Source: Burkholderia metallica (GTDB lineage Bacteria > Pseudomonadota > Gammaproteobacteria > Burkholderiales > Burkholderiaceae). Taken from it: DNA of 64,000 nt. Positions 34,165-42,959 of the stretch are shown in pieces (the first letter of the stretch is position 1; each line of letters opens with the position of its first letter). The stretch lies in assembly GCF_902832845.1 (NCBI RefSeq), contig NZ_CADFDB010000006.1, positions 267,313 to 331,312 of the forward strand, in the 5' to 3' direction. Below the pieces are notes generated by a model that was not told where the DNA came from, searched no databases, and saw only the letters and a program-made list of their open reading frames with translations. The position numbers and the translations under genes are program-made.

Positions 34165-35279
34165 GATCCGGCTCCCGGCGCGCCGCGCGTGTCGACGCGC
34201 GCGATCACCGACATGCCGGGCCGCAGCACGAGGCCGGACGGCGGCGCATCGAGGCGGATCTTCACGGGCACGCGCTGCACGATCTTCGTGAAATTGCCGG
34301 TCGCGTTGTCGGGCGGCAACAGCGCGAATTCGGCGCCCGAGCCCGGTGCGAGCCCGAGCACGCGGCCATGCAGCGTGCGGCCCGAGTAGGTATCGACGTC
34401 GATCTCGACCGGTTGCCCGTCGTGCATCGCGCCGAGCTGCGTCTCCTTGAAGTTCGCGACGACGTACACGTCGCGCAGCGGCACGACCGCGAGCAGCGGC
34501 ATCCCGACCTCGACGTACTGGCCTGCCCGCACCGCCCGCTGGCCGATCGTGCCGTCGCGGGTCGCGCGGATCGCCGTGTGCTCGACATCCAGTTGCGCGA
34601 GCGCGAGCTTCGCGCGGGATGCCGCGAGCCGCGCACGCGCCTGCTCGATCGCGGCCGTGATCTGCGCACGGCGCCGGCGCAGCACCGTCTGCTGGTCGTC
34701 CTGTGCGTGCACGGCCGCGCTCGCGCGGGCAAGTTCCGCGCGCGCCTTCAGCGCATCGGCGTGCGCCTGTTCCCAGCGCTGCCCGCTGGCGGCCGCCTCG
34801 GCGAGCAACTGCTTGTAGCGCACCGCATCGGCATCGCGCCGCGCGGCTTCCGCACGCGCGGCGGCCGCGTCGGCCTGCGCCTGCGCGATCACGCTGCGCT
34901 GCTGGCCGACCTGCGCGTCGAGCGTCGCGGCGGCGGCTTCCTCCGCCTGCAGCGTCGCCTCGGCCGCGGCGACGGCCGCCTGCGCATCGTCGAGCTTCGC
35001 GCGATAGTCGCGATCGTCGAGCGTGACCAGCACGTCACCGCGCTTCACCGGCTGGTTGTCGTCGACGGCCACGTGTGCGACATAGCCGGCCACGCGCGGG
35101 CTGACGGTCACGATGTCGGCGCGTACGTAGGCGTCGTCGGTGTGCTCGATGAAGCGGCCGACCGTCCACCAGCGCCAGCCGAACCCGGCAAGCACGATGA
35201 CGGTGACGAAGGCGCCGACGGCGATCCAGTGGCGCCGTGCGAAACGGGCGGATTTCTCGGGTACGGCTGTGGTGCTCAT
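34161..35279 (-). CDS. EmrA/HlyD-family membrane fusion protein
   Basis: A 372-residue periplasmic adaptor anchored by one N-terminal helix (residues about 17-35, WIAVGAFVTVIVLAGFGW). Then come the conserved DDAYVRADIVTVSPRVAGYV strand, a long Ala-rich coiled-coil hairpin (about 85-215), and beta-barrel domains. It links the EmrB-like pump to the outer-membrane NodT-type channel. ATG 35279 has no competitor. It lies 47 nt downstream of the outer-membrane gene and overlaps the pump gene by 4 nt. Confidence 0.92.
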   Translation of the reverse strand: MSTTAVPEKSARFARRHWIAVGAFVTVIVLAGFGWRWWTVGRFIEHTDDAYVRADIVTVSPRVAGYVAHVAVDDNQPVKRGDVLVTLDDRDYRAKLDDAQAAVAAAEATLQAEEAAAATLDAQVGQQRSVIAQAQADAAAARAEAARRDADAVRYKQLLAEAAASGQRWEQAHADALKARAELARASAAVHAQDDQQTVLRRRRAQITAAIEQARARLAASRAKLALAQLDVEHTAIRATRDGTIGQRAVRAGQYVEVGMPLLAVVPLRDVYVVANFKETQLGAMHDGQPVEIDVDTYSGRTLHGRVLGLAPGSGAEFALLPPDNATGNFTKIVQRVPVKIRLDAPPSGLVLRPGMSVIARVDTRGAPGAGS

Positions 35280-35326
35280 GATGGGAATCGGATTGGTTGA
35301 GTGCGTGCGGATTCACGAACGGCCGG

Positions 35327-36781
35327 CTAGCGCTGCCAGCCGCCCCCCAGTGCCTTGAAGACGGCCACCTGATCGAGCGCGACCTGCTGCGTCGACGCGG
35401 CCAGCGCCGCATCGACCGCGACGAGGCTGCGCTGCGCGTCGAGCACGCCGAGAAAATCCAGCGCGCCCGCGTCGTAATTCAGTTCGGCGAGCCGGTAAGC
35501 GCGAGCATGCTCGGCGCGCGCGGTGTCGAGCGCGGCCTTGTGGCGCCACTCGGCGCCATAGCGTGCGAGCGCCTGCTCGGTTTCCTTCAGCGCGCGCAGC
35601 ACCTGCGCATCGAACGATGCCCGCGCGGCGGCATCGTCCGCGCGGGCCTGCGCGAGCTGCGCGCGGCTCGCCGCGAGATTCGGGAAACGCCAGGTGATCA
35701 GCGGCCCGACGCCCCACGCGATCGCGTACTTGTCGCCGAGCGACGACGGATCGCCGGTCGTCGACAGCCAGTTCACCGACCCGCCGAGCACGATCGACGG
35801 ATACAGCTCGGCCGTCGCGACGCCGATCCGCGCGTTCGACGCGGCGAGCCGGCGCTCCGTTTCGCGCAGATCGGGCCGGCGCCGGAGCAGCGCGGCGCCG
35901 TCGCCGACCGGAAACGGCCGCGCGAGCGTCGGCGTCGCGCGGCAACGCGCAGCCGCGTCCGGAATCGCGCCGGGCGCGTGTCCGGTCAGCACGGCCAGTT
36001 CGTACAGCGCAGCGCGGCGCGCGCCAGCGAGCGGCAACAGTTCGGCGCGCGTATCATCGGCGAACGCGCGCGATCGCGCGACCTCCAGATCGGACACGAG
36101 ACCATGCGCACGCTGCCGCGCGGTCAGCGCGGCGAGGCGGTCTGCGATCGCGACCGAGCGCTCGGCCACGTCGATCCGCTCGCCGTACGCGCACGCCTGC
36201 GCATACGCGGCCGTCGTCTCGGCGGCCACCGCGACGCGCATCGCATCCGATGCCGCCTGCACGGCTTCCGAATCGGCGCGCGCGGCATCGACGAGATGGC
36301 CGACGCGCCCCCACAGATCGACTTCCCACGACACCGCGAACGACGGCGCGAAACCCCCGCGCGTATGCGCATCGGTGCCCTTCGCACTGGCGACGATCTG
36401 GTCGGGCGCGTGCTTGCCGTAGTCGACGCCGAAGCCGGCGGTGGTGTCGGGCAACCGCGCGGCGCCCGCTTCGTCGAGCACGGCCCGCGCACGCGCCACG
36501 CGCGCCGCGGCCACCGCGAGATCGCGGTTCTGCGCGAGCGCTTCGCGCACGAGTGCGTCGAGCGTCGGATCGTCGAACAGCTGCCACCAGCGGTCGGGCA
36601 GCGCGCCGCCGGACGCGACGGGCGCATCGGCCGCCGCGTCGAACGGGGCCGTACGCACCGTATCGGTTGCGGGCGGACGATACGGATCGCCGACCGAACA
36701 GGCGGTGAGCGTCGCGGCGCTCAGCAACGCGGCGGCGGCGGACGAACGGAAGAAAACCGGAGGACGGGACGAGGCGGGCAT
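35327..36781 (-). CDS. NodT-family outer-membrane efflux lipoprotein
   Basis: A 484-residue TolC-like outer-membrane channel lipoprotein. The signal peptide ends in the lipobox LTAC-S (Cys28). Two outer-membrane efflux repeats cover about 60-270 and 275-475; the helical stretches include RDLAVAAARVARARAVLDEA and EVDLWGRVGHLVDAARADSEA, which are family signatures. Start 36781 is preferred to the upstream ATG because it gives a clean signal peptide. First gene of the efflux operon; its promoter region is shared with the divergent AraC gene. Confidence 0.92.
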   Translation of the reverse strand: MPASSRPPVFFRSSAAAALLSAATLTACSVGDPYRPPATDTVRTAPFDAAADAPVASGGALPDRWWQLFDDPTLDALVREALAQNRDLAVAAARVARARAVLDEAGAARLPDTTAGFGVDYGKHAPDQIVASAKGTDAHTRGGFAPSFAVSWEVDLWGRVGHLVDAARADSEAVQAASDAMRVAVAAETTAAYAQACAYGERIDVAERSVAIADRLAALTARQRAHGLVSDLEVARSRAFADDTRAELLPLAGARRAALYELAVLTGHAPGAIPDAAARCRATPTLARPFPVGDGAALLRRRPDLRETERRLAASNARIGVATAELYPSIVLGGSVNWLSTTGDPSSLGDKYAIAWGVGPLITWRFPNLAASRAQLAQARADDAAARASFDAQVLRALKETEQALARYGAEWRHKAALDTARAEHARAYRLAELNYDAGALDFLGVLDAQRSLVAVDAALAASTQQVALDQVAVFKALGGGWQR

Positions 36782-36822
36782 CGTGCAAGGGCAGTCGAAC
36801 AAACGATGGGCCTATGGTAATT

Positions 36823-36839
36823 TCGACCCATTCGGTCGA
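36823..36839. promoter_or_regulatory. inverted repeat between efflux operon and AraC gene
   Basis: TCGACC-CATTC-GGTCGA, perfect 6-bp arms, lies in the 98-bp divergent region, 41 bp before the AraC start and 42 bp before the NodT start. A plausible operator for both genes. Confidence 0.5.
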
Positions 36840-36879
36840 TCTCGCGCGCAAAGCGCATTCGTCGTCGAGAAAAGGACAC

Positions 36880-37653
36880 GTGGATCAATTTTTCAGCGCG
36901 CTGGAGCGCAAGGACAAGCACAAGCAGATCGCCGTCGTCGCGTCCGATGCGGCGGCCGGCATCGCGTACCCGCCGCATTCGCACCGGCATGGCCAGCTGA
37001 TTCACGCGATCTCCGGCGTGATGCTCGTGCATGCGGACGCCGGCAGCTGGGTCGTGCCGACCGGGCGCGCGGTCTGGGTGCCGGGCGGCACGCAGCACGA
37101 AATCCGGATGGCGGGCGACGTGCAGATGCGCACCGTGTTCGTCGCGCACGAGGTACGGCCGAGCCTGCCGCGTGAATGCCGTGTGATCGCGGTCGGCACG
37201 CTGCTGCGCGAGCTGATCGTGACCGCGAGCGAACTGCCGGCCGACTACGACCTCGCGCATCGCGCGGGTCGCGTGCTCGCGCTGATCCTCGACGAAATCG
37301 AAATCGCGCCGCTGCTGTCCCTGCACGTGCCGATGCCGCGCCATCCGGCGCTCGCCACGCTGTGCACGCGGCTCATCAACGAACCGTCGTCGGCCGTGAC
37401 GCTGCAGTCGTGGGCGCGCGACGCCCACATGAACGAACGCACGCTCGCTCGCACCTTCAAGCGCGAAACGGGCATGACGCACGGTGCGTGGTGCCGCCAT
37501 GCGCGCCTGCTGCTGAGCCTGCCGCGTCTGGCGGCCGGCACGCCGATCCTCGAACTCGCGCTCGAACACGGCTACGACAGCCCCAGCGCGTTCGCGGCGA
37601 TGTTCCGCAAGGCTCTCGGCGTGCCGCCGAGCGAATACTTCCCGCGGCGCTGA
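36880..37653 (+). CDS. AraC-family regulator with N-terminal cupin
   Basis: A 257-residue regulator with an N-terminal AraC-type cupin (HSHRHGQLIHAISGVMLVHAD) and a C-terminal pair of HTH motifs (SWARDAHMNERTLARTFKRE and LELALEHGYDSPSAFAAMFRKALG). The GTG at 36880 is chosen because AAAGGA lies at ideal spacing; an ATG at 36814 would place the operator-like dyad inside the coding sequence. It is divergent from the NodT/EmrAB efflux operon and is the likely regulator of it. Confidence 0.88.
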   Translation: MDQFFSALERKDKHKQIAVVASDAAAGIAYPPHSHRHGQLIHAISGVMLVHADAGSWVVPTGRAVWVPGGTQHEIRMAGDVQMRTVFVAHEVRPSLPRECRVIAVGTLLRELIVTASELPADYDLAHRAGRVLALILDEIEIAPLLSLHVPMPRHPALATLCTRLINEPSSAVTLQSWARDAHMNERTLARTFKRETGMTHGAWCRHARLLLSLPRLAAGTPILELALEHGYDSPSAFAAMFRKALGVPPSEYFPRR

Positions 37654-37774
37654 ACCGCACCGTCCCGCTGTCCGTTTTGCGACGATCGAGCGCCGCCCTG
37701 CGCGCGCGGCGCGACCGGCCGCTCGCTACAGTAGCGGCATCGCACGACACCGGCGCCACGCGCCCGCCCCGCCG

Positions 37775-38830
37775 ATGGATCTGATTCAAAGCATGCGGGT
37801 TTTCGTCACGCTCGCCGACGCGGGCACCTTCACCGAAACCGGCAAGCGGCTCAATCTCACGACCGCGCATGTCAGCCGCACGATCGCGTCGCTCGAGGCG
37901 CATCTCGGCATCCGGCTGCTGAACCGCACGACGCGTTCGATGTGCCTGACCGAAGCCGGCGAACGCTATCTGGCCCGCGCACGCGACATCACGCTCGCCG
38001 TCGACGCGAGCGAACGCGAAGCGCACGGCGCACGGCTGCATCCGCACGGCCGGCTGCGTGCGCACTGCAGCGCGAGCATCGCGAACCGCTTCGTGATTCC
38101 CCTCGTCGCGCGCTTCCAGGCGCGCTGTCCGGACGTCAGCGTCGACCTGACGCTGGCGCCGCAGGTGCCCGACCTGATTCGCGACAGCTACGACGTCGCG
38201 GTGATCGCGATGCCGAGCCTGCCGAGCGCCGATCAGGTCGCGATCGACGTCGGGCGGTTCGGCAGCGTGCTGTGCGCTTCGCCCGCATACGTCGCGCAGC
38301 ACGGGATGCCGGACACGCCGCGCGCGCTCGTGCGGCACCGCTGCCTGCAACTGGTCGCGCCGGCCTACCCGGCGCGCGAATGGACGCTGTCGCGCGGCGC
38401 GGATTCGGAGACGGTCGTGATCGAGCCGGCGATGACGGCCGACGTCGCGGCATCGCTTGCGATCGCAGTGCGGGAAGGGGCGGGAATCGGCCTGCTGCCG
38501 GAATTCGTCGCGGACGACGGGCTGCGTTCAGGCGCGCTGGTACGCGTGCTGCCCGACTACCGGGCGCAGGACGTGGGCGTGTTTCTGGTGTATCCGTCGC
38601 GCCGTCATCTCGATGCGAAGACACGCGCGTGGGTGGATTTCATGAAGGCGGAGCTGCGTGCGGCGCTCGGCGACCCGAGCGGCGGCACCCGCACGCACGA
38701 CGACACGGCCGCGCCGGACCCCACCGGCGCGGCCGCCAGGCCCCCGCTTACGCGACGGCCTTCACCGCCGGCTGCGCGGCAAAAAACGTCGCCTGCGCCG
38801 CTTCGTCCGCGCGCGCATACGCGCGGTTGA
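37775..38830 (+). CDS. LysR-family transcriptional regulator with long C-terminal tail
   Basis: A 351-residue LysR regulator: HTH at 1-60 ([38 protein letters not shown]) and effector domain about 90-295. Typical LysR proteins end near residue 300; this one has about 45 extra Thr/Pro/Arg-rich residues whose last 28 codons overlap the 3' end of leuA on the opposite strand (38748-38830). The tail reads like translated antisense of leuA and its 3' flank, so the family stop may have been lost. Target genes cannot be named; leuA is the nearest neighbour. Confidence 0.88.
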   Translation: MDLIQSMRVFVTLADAGTFTETGKRLNLTTAHVSRTIASLEAHLGIRLLNRTTRSMCLTEAGERYLARARDITLAVDASEREAHGARLHPHGRLRAHCSASIANRFVIPLVARFQARCPDVSVDLTLAPQVPDLIRDSYDVAVIAMPSLPSADQVAIDVGRFGSVLCASPAYVAQHGMPDTPRALVRHRCLQLVAPAYPAREWTLSRGADSETVVIEPAMTADVAASLAIAVREGAGIGLLPEFVADDGLRSGALVRVLPDYRAQDVGVFLVYPSRRHLDAKTRAWVDFMKAELRAALGDPSGGTRTHDDTAAPDPTGAAARPPLTRRPSPPAARQKTSPAPLRPRAHTRG

Positions 38831-40460
38831 TGCCGCCGATCACCGCGCGGATCGACGCGGTCGTCAGGTTCGCGTCGATGCCCACGCCGAACGCGCTGCC
38901 TCGTACGCCTGTGCCGGACAGTTCGGCGATCGCGATCGCCTTCGCATCGGCGCCCTGCGACAACGCGCGCTCCTCGTAGTGCTGAATGCGCAGCGGCGTA
39001 CGCAACGCATGCATCAGCGCGTCGAGCGGACCGTTGCCTTCGCCGCGCAGTACGCGGCGCTCGCCGTGCACGTCGGCGGTCAGCACGATCGTCTCGCGGC
39101 CGTCGCGCTCGGTCAGCTCGTGGCCGACATAACGCAGCGGCGCATCGCCTTCGACGTATTCCTGCTGGAACAGCGACCAGATCTGCGCGCTCGTCACCTC
39201 GAGCCCGCTGTCGTCGGTCAGGCGCTGCACGGCCGCGCTGAAGTCGACCTGCAGCCGGCGCGGCAGCACGACGCCATAGCTCTGCTCGAGCAGGTACGCG
39301 ATACCGCCCTTGCCCGACTGGCTGTTCACGCGAATGATCGAGTCGTACGTGCGGCCGACGTCGCTCGGATCGATCGGCAGGTACGGCATTTCCCACACGG
39401 CATCGGGACGCTGCACCGCGAAGCCCTTCTTGATCGCATCCTGGTGCGAGCCAGAGAACGCGGTGAACACCAGGTCGCCGACGTACGGATGGCGCGGATG
39501 GATCGGCAACTGCGTGCATTCCTCGGCCGTGCGCGCGACCTCGTTGATCTGCGAGAAATCGAGGCCCGGATCGACGCCTTGCGAGTAGAGGTTCAGCGCG
39601 AGCGTGACGAGATCGACGTTACCGGTGCGCTCGCCATTGCCGAACAGGCAGCCCTCGATCCGGTCCGCGCCGGCCATCACCGCGAGTTCGGCCGCCGCGA
39701 CCGCGGTGCCGCGGTCGTTGTGCGGGTGCACGGACACGATCAGCGCATCGCGGCGCGCGAGGTTGCGGTGCATCCATTCGATCTGGTCCGCATAGAAGTT
39801 CGGCGTGCCGACTTCGACGGTGGCCGGCAGGTTCACGATCGCCTTGTGCTCGGGCGTCGGCTGCCACACGTCGAACACGGCGTCGCAGACTTCCTTCGCG
39901 AAATCGAGCTCGGTCGCCGTGAACGTTTCCGGGCTGTACTGCAGCGTGAAATGCGTGTCGGTCGCGGCATCGGCGAAGCGCTTGATCGTGCGCGCGGCGT
40001 TCACCGCGAGTTCCTTCACGCCGTCGCGCTCGAGGCCGAACACGATCTTGCGGAATTCCGGCGCGGTCGCGTTGTACAGGTGGACGATCGCGCGCTTCGC
40101 GCCGCGCAGCGATTCGAAGGTGCGCTCGATCAGGTCGTCGCGCGCCTGCGTGAGCACCTCGATCGTCACGTCGTCGGGAATGTGGCCGCCCTCGATCAGC
40201 TCGCGCACGAAGTTGAAATCGGTCTCGGACGCCGACGGGAACGCGACCTCGATCTCCTTGAAGCCGATCGCGACCAGCATCTTGAACATCCGCATCTTGC
40301 GCGTCGCGTCCATCGGCTCGAACAGCGACTGGTTGCCGTCGCGCAGGTCGGTGCTCATCCAGATCGGCGCCTGCGTGATCGTGCGGGTCGGCCATACGCG
40401 GTTCGGCAGGTTGACGGGCGTGAACGGTCGGTACTTCGTCGCGGGGTTCTTCAGCATCAT
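38748..40460 (-). CDS. leuA: 2-isopropylmalate synthase, type 2
   Basis: A 570-residue cytoplasmic enzyme that condenses acetyl-CoA with 2-oxoisovalerate in the first committed step of leucine synthesis. The HMGL-like TIM barrel holds the metal site ([14 protein letters not shown], about 37-50; [19 protein letters not shown]). A C-terminal LeuA dimer/allosteric domain (about 440-560) should bind leucine for feedback inhibition. The form with an [12 protein letters not shown] opening is the fungal-like LeuA2 type common in Burkholderia. Start at the first of two ATGs with GAGGA upstream. The 330-nt leader contains a leucine-rich leader peptide, so control by leucine is likely at the RNA level too. 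Confidence 0.95.
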   Translation of the reverse strand: MMLKNPATKYRPFTPVNLPNRVWPTRTITQAPIWMSTDLRDGNQSLFEPMDATRKMRMFKMLVAIGFKEIEVAFPSASETDFNFVRELIEGGHIPDDVTIEVLTQARDDLIERTFESLRGAKRAIVHLYNATAPEFRKIVFGLERDGVKELAVNAARTIKRFADAATDTHFTLQYSPETFTATELDFAKEVCDAVFDVWQPTPEHKAIVNLPATVEVGTPNFYADQIEWMHRNLARRDALIVSVHPHNDRGTAVAAAELAVMAGADRIEGCLFGNGERTGNVDLVTLALNLYSQGVDPGLDFSQINEVARTAEECTQLPIHPRHPYVGDLVFTAFSGSHQDAIKKGFAVQRPDAVWEMPYLPIDPSDVGRTYDSIIRVNSQSGKGGIAYLLEQSYGVVLPRRLQVDFSAAVQRLTDDSGLEVTSAQIWSLFQQEYVEGDAPLRYVGHELTERDGRETIVLTADVHGERRVLRGEGNGPLDALMHALRTPLRIQHYEERALSQGADAKAIAIAELSGTGVRGSAFGVGIDANLTTASIRAVIGGINRAYARADEAAQATFFAAQPAVKAVA

Positions 40461-40695
40461 GATGTTCGGTCCTCGGTCGGTTTGTCGGGAAACCGCCGCG
40501 CGGCAGCCATCAGTCGTGGTGACTGGCTGCGCGCGCAGCGGTGAAAACGGTAGAACGCAGCAAAACGGCAAAGCGGTACGGCGAACGACAGCCTTGACGG
40601 TTGACGACCGGGACGGAGCGATTCGGAAGCAGGACGAACTCAGACGCCGGTCGACAACCGGGGCCAGGTCGGTGATGCGGGGGAAATCTGGCGCT
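40461..40695 (-). other. leuA leader RNA between leader peptide and leuA
   Basis: The 235 nt hold no gene. A strong hairpin lies at about 40503-40530 (GCAGCC with GGCTGC as outer arms, inner AGTC/GACT), close to the leuA ribosome-binding site. I found no clear U-tailed terminator, so if the leader peptide acts by attenuation, it may act on translation or via Rho. Confidence 0.5.
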
Positions 40696-40791
40696 TCAGG
40701 AAAGAAGCAGATGGAAAGCGCGCAGCCGCAGACCCAGCCCGGAGAAACGGGCTAGTAGTCGTAGCGAGAAGAGGGACTGGGCGGCTTGCAT
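40696..40791 (-). CDS. leucine-rich leader peptide of leuA
   Basis: A 31-codon frame that begins ATG CAA GCC and ends TGA, 235 nt upstream of leuA. Ten of 31 residues are leucine. Codons 10-13 read CTA CGA CTA CTA; CTA is a rare leucine codon in this GC-rich genome, which is the signature of a ribosome-stalling control region. A -35 box TTGACA with an -10-like TTTGAT lies directly upstream, putting the transcript start at or next to the ATG, so the peptide may be made from a nearly leaderless mRNA. No Shine-Dalgarno is visible. Role inferred: sensing charged tRNA-Leu. Confidence 0.6.
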   Translation of the reverse strand: MQAAQSLFSLRLLARFSGLGLRLRAFHLLLS

Positions 40792-40798
40792 GGCCGAA

Positions 40799-40828
40799 AT
40801 CAAATCACAGACGGATGGGCGGTGTCAA
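40799..40828 (-). promoter_or_regulatory. probable leuA leader promoter
   Basis: On the minus strand a perfect TTGACA (40828-40823) and TTTGAT (40804-40799) with 18-bp spacing. The predicted start of transcription is at or within a few bases of the leader peptide ATG (40791). Confidence 0.5.
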
Positions 40829-40866
40829 TGGCAACGCGCACGATCATCCGATCGCGCCGTCTGCAA

Positions 40867-40884
40867 AATCAGTCTAGTCCGATA
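40867..40884 (+). repeat. dispersed 18-bp inverted repeat, copy G
   Basis: AATCAGTC-TA-GTCCGATA; half-sites match the consensus with one mismatch each. Plus-strand orientation would place the downstream RNA hairpin at 40916-40987. Confidence 0.55.
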
Positions 40885-40915
40885 GGCGGCGGTTTTCCCG
40901 ATCGATATGCTTCAC

Positions 40916-40987
40916 GGGTGCGGTGCCGGTGAGGCCCTATTCATGTTCGGAGTGAGTCGGTCCATCCTCTTCACCGGTGCCGCACCC
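40916..40987 (+). repeat. 17-nt-arm inverted repeat, fully paired as plus-strand RNA
   Basis: Arms 40916-40932 and 40971-40987 pair at 15 of 17 positions in DNA. The two exceptions become G-U pairs in plus-strand RNA but A-C mismatches in minus-strand RNA, which suggests a plus-strand transcript. The loop is 38 nt. Confidence 0.5.
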
Positions 40988-41390
40988 CTGCCCCCCTTGC
41001 GATCGGGCTTCGGTGTGGGCGTTCGACGGTGGCCGGTGGGCGCGGCCACGACAGAGATGCTGATGTTGAAACGACACGCTGCCATATGCGAACGTCGAGC
41101 GCCTGCTCCGAAGCCCGATTGCCCTCTCCCCGCAGCCCCTGCGCAATCGCGCATCATTCAGAGAATCGATACGCACGCCGATATAGTTTCGAGAATATAT
41201 CGAAATATCGTCAATTACACACACTTCATTAAATCGATTAACCCTGATTTTCTATTTACTGAACAATTGCCATTCACGGGCGAATATTTTTTTATTTATT
41301 TTTCGGCATGCTCGACACGTCGCGTTTCAAACGGCAAACGTTTGCGCGACGGGACACGATTCCTTATGCACCAATCATCAGGAGGAAAGC

Positions 41391-41780
41391 ATGGCCGACT
41401 CTCAAACGTCTTCCAATCGCGCCGGCGAGTTTTCGATTCCGCCGAATACCGATTTCCGCGCGATTTTCTTCGCGAATGCCGCCGAGCAGCAGCACATCAA
41501 GCTGTTTATCGGCGACAGCAACGAGCCCGCCGCGTATCACAAGCTGACCACGCGCGACGGCCCGCGTGAAGCCAAGCTGAATTCCGGCAACGGCAAGCTC
41601 CGCTTCGAGGTGACGGTGAACGGCAAGACGTCGGCCACCGACGCGCGCCTCGCGCCGATCAACGGGAAGAAAGCGGACGGCTCGCCGTACACGGTCAACT
41701 TCGGGATCGTCGTGTCGGAAGACGGCCACGACAGCGACTACAACGACGGCATCGTCGTGCTCCAGTGGCCGATCGGCTGA
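41391..41780 (+). CDS. bclA: soluble calcium-dependent mannose-binding lectin, BC2L-A type
   Basis: A 129-residue lectin almost identical in layout to B. cenocepacia BC2L-A: a single PA-IIL-like domain with the calcium-site loop SEDGHDSDYNDGIVVL near the C-terminus and the terminal Gly that donates a ligand from the dimer partner. The family binds mannose/fucose-type sugars through two calcium ions and is exported without a classical signal peptide; none is seen here. ATG 41391 has AGGAGG. First gene of the bclACB operon. In B. cenocepacia this operon is known to be under quorum-sensing control. Confidence 0.95.
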   Translation: MADSQTSSNRAGEFSIPPNTDFRAIFFANAAEQQHIKLFIGDSNEPAAYHKLTTRDGPREAKLNSGNGKLRFEVTVNGKTSATDARLAPINGKKADGSPYTVNFGIVVSEDGHDSDYNDGIVVLQWPIG

Positions 41781-41799
41781 CCTGACGCGCGATCGGCAG

Positions 41800-41847
41800 C
41801 CGGCTCGCCGCGCCGGGCGGCTATCGCCCGGCCGGCCGGCGAGCCGG
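41800..41847 (+). terminator. nested GC-rich hairpin between bclA and bclC
   Basis: Outer arms CCGGCTCGCCG/CGGCGAGCCGG (11 bp, 41800-41810 and 41837-41847) enclose inner arms CCGGGCG/CGCCCGG (41813-41819 and 41825-41831). No U-tract follows, so it may stabilise the bclA message or lower read-through into bclC. Confidence 0.5.
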
Positions 41848-41912
41848 TGCGTCGCTCGGCGACGGGCGGCGCATCCGCGTCACCCCATCATCACCGATCA
41901 CCGGAGACATCC

Positions 41913-42770
41913 ATGCCTCTTCTTTCAGCGTCGATCCTCAGCGCGCCTGTGGTGACGTCCGAAACCTACGTCGACATTCCCGGCCTGCACATCGACATCG
42001 CGAATGCCGACATTCGCGACGGCAAACTTCTGGTCATCCTCAACGTGCCGACGCCGTATGCGACCGGCAACAACTTTCCCGGCATCAATTTCGCGATCAC
42101 GACCGACAACGGCGTCGTCGCGGACGGCACCTTCACCTATTCGTCGAAGGTGCCGGAAAATACCGGCCGCATGCCGTTCACGCTGGTGGCGACGATCGAA
42201 GTCGGGCCCGGCGTCACGTTCGTGAAGGGCCAGTGGAGAAGCGTGCGCGGCAGCGCGATGCATATCACGTCGTATGCGAGCATTTCCGCGATGGGTTGCT
42301 GCACGGCCGAGCAGTCGTCGTCGCAGGGCGGCGGCACTTCGGGCAACCCGGGCACCCCGGGCAGCGAAGGCGGCGGCACCGGTTCGGGTCCGGCCCCGGG
42401 CAACATCGGCAGCGGCGGCGGCGAGCGCGACGGTGTCTTCAACCTGCCGCCGAACATCAAGTTCGGCGTCACCGCGCTCACCAACGCGGCGAACGACCAG
42501 ACCATCGACATCTACATCGGCGACAACCCGAAACCGGCCGCCACGTTCAAGGGCGCGGGCGAGCAGGACCAGAACCTCGGCACCAAGGTGCTCGACTCCG
42601 GCAACGGACGCGTGCGCGTGATCGTGACGGTGAACGGCAAGCCGTCGCGGCTCGGGTCGCGGCAAGTCGATCTGTTCAAGAAGTCGTACTTCGGGATCGT
42701 CGGCTCGGAAGACGGCACCGACGACGACTACAACGACGGCATCGTGTTCCTGAACTGGCCGCTCGGCTGA
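41913..42770 (+). CDS. bclC: two-domain superlectin, BC2L-C type
   Basis: A 285-residue lectin. Residues 1-130 form the TNF-alpha-like trimerising domain, which in BC2L-C binds fucosylated human-type sugars (VTSETYVDIPGLHIDIANAD onward, QWRSVRGSAMHITSYASISA). A Ser/Gly/Pro-rich linker (about 135-170) precedes a C-terminal calcium-dependent lectin domain ending DGTDDDYNDGIVFLNWPLG. Compared with BC2L-C as I remember it, the linker is longer and has an adjacent Cys pair (MGCCTAEQ) at its start. Start at ATG 41913 with GGAGA upstream. Middle gene of the operon. Confidence 0.93.
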   Translation: MPLLSASILSAPVVTSETYVDIPGLHIDIANADIRDGKLLVILNVPTPYATGNNFPGINFAITTDNGVVADGTFTYSSKVPENTGRMPFTLVATIEVGPGVTFVKGQWRSVRGSAMHITSYASISAMGCCTAEQSSSQGGGTSGNPGTPGSEGGGTGSGPAPGNIGSGGGERDGVFNLPPNIKFGVTALTNAANDQTIDIYIGDNPKPAATFKGAGEQDQNLGTKVLDSGNGRVRVIVTVNGKPSRLGSRQVDLFKKSYFGIVGSEDGTDDDYNDGIVFLNWPLG

Positions 42771-42959
42771 CCACCAGGCGGCACGGCAGAGCTCGCGCGT
42801 CGTTGTCGAACCTGCGAAGGCGACGGGGCCGGCCACACATTGCGAATCCATTCATTCGAGCAGTCAGTTGCAGTTCCCTTGCTGTACTCCGCGCGCGGCA
42901 GCGGCGAAATCCGTTCGCCGGCCGCGCGACGCGAGACCTTTCATCGAGACGAGGACGAC

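Larger units (their letters stand above)
40829..41390. other. intergenic region between leuA leader and lectin operon
   Basis: No gene is supportable. It contains a dispersed dyad (40867-40884), a long RNA-type hairpin (40916-40987) and, from about 41160 to 41310, strongly AT-rich DNA that must hold the lectin operon promoter. I could not identify a clear CepR/LuxR box in it. Confidence 0.5.

Noticed and set aside
41100-41390. CepR box for the lectin operon
   Set aside because: Quorum-sensing control of bclACB is known in B. cenocepacia, but I found only degenerate partial matches (for example CCCTG near 41245) and no symmetric site.
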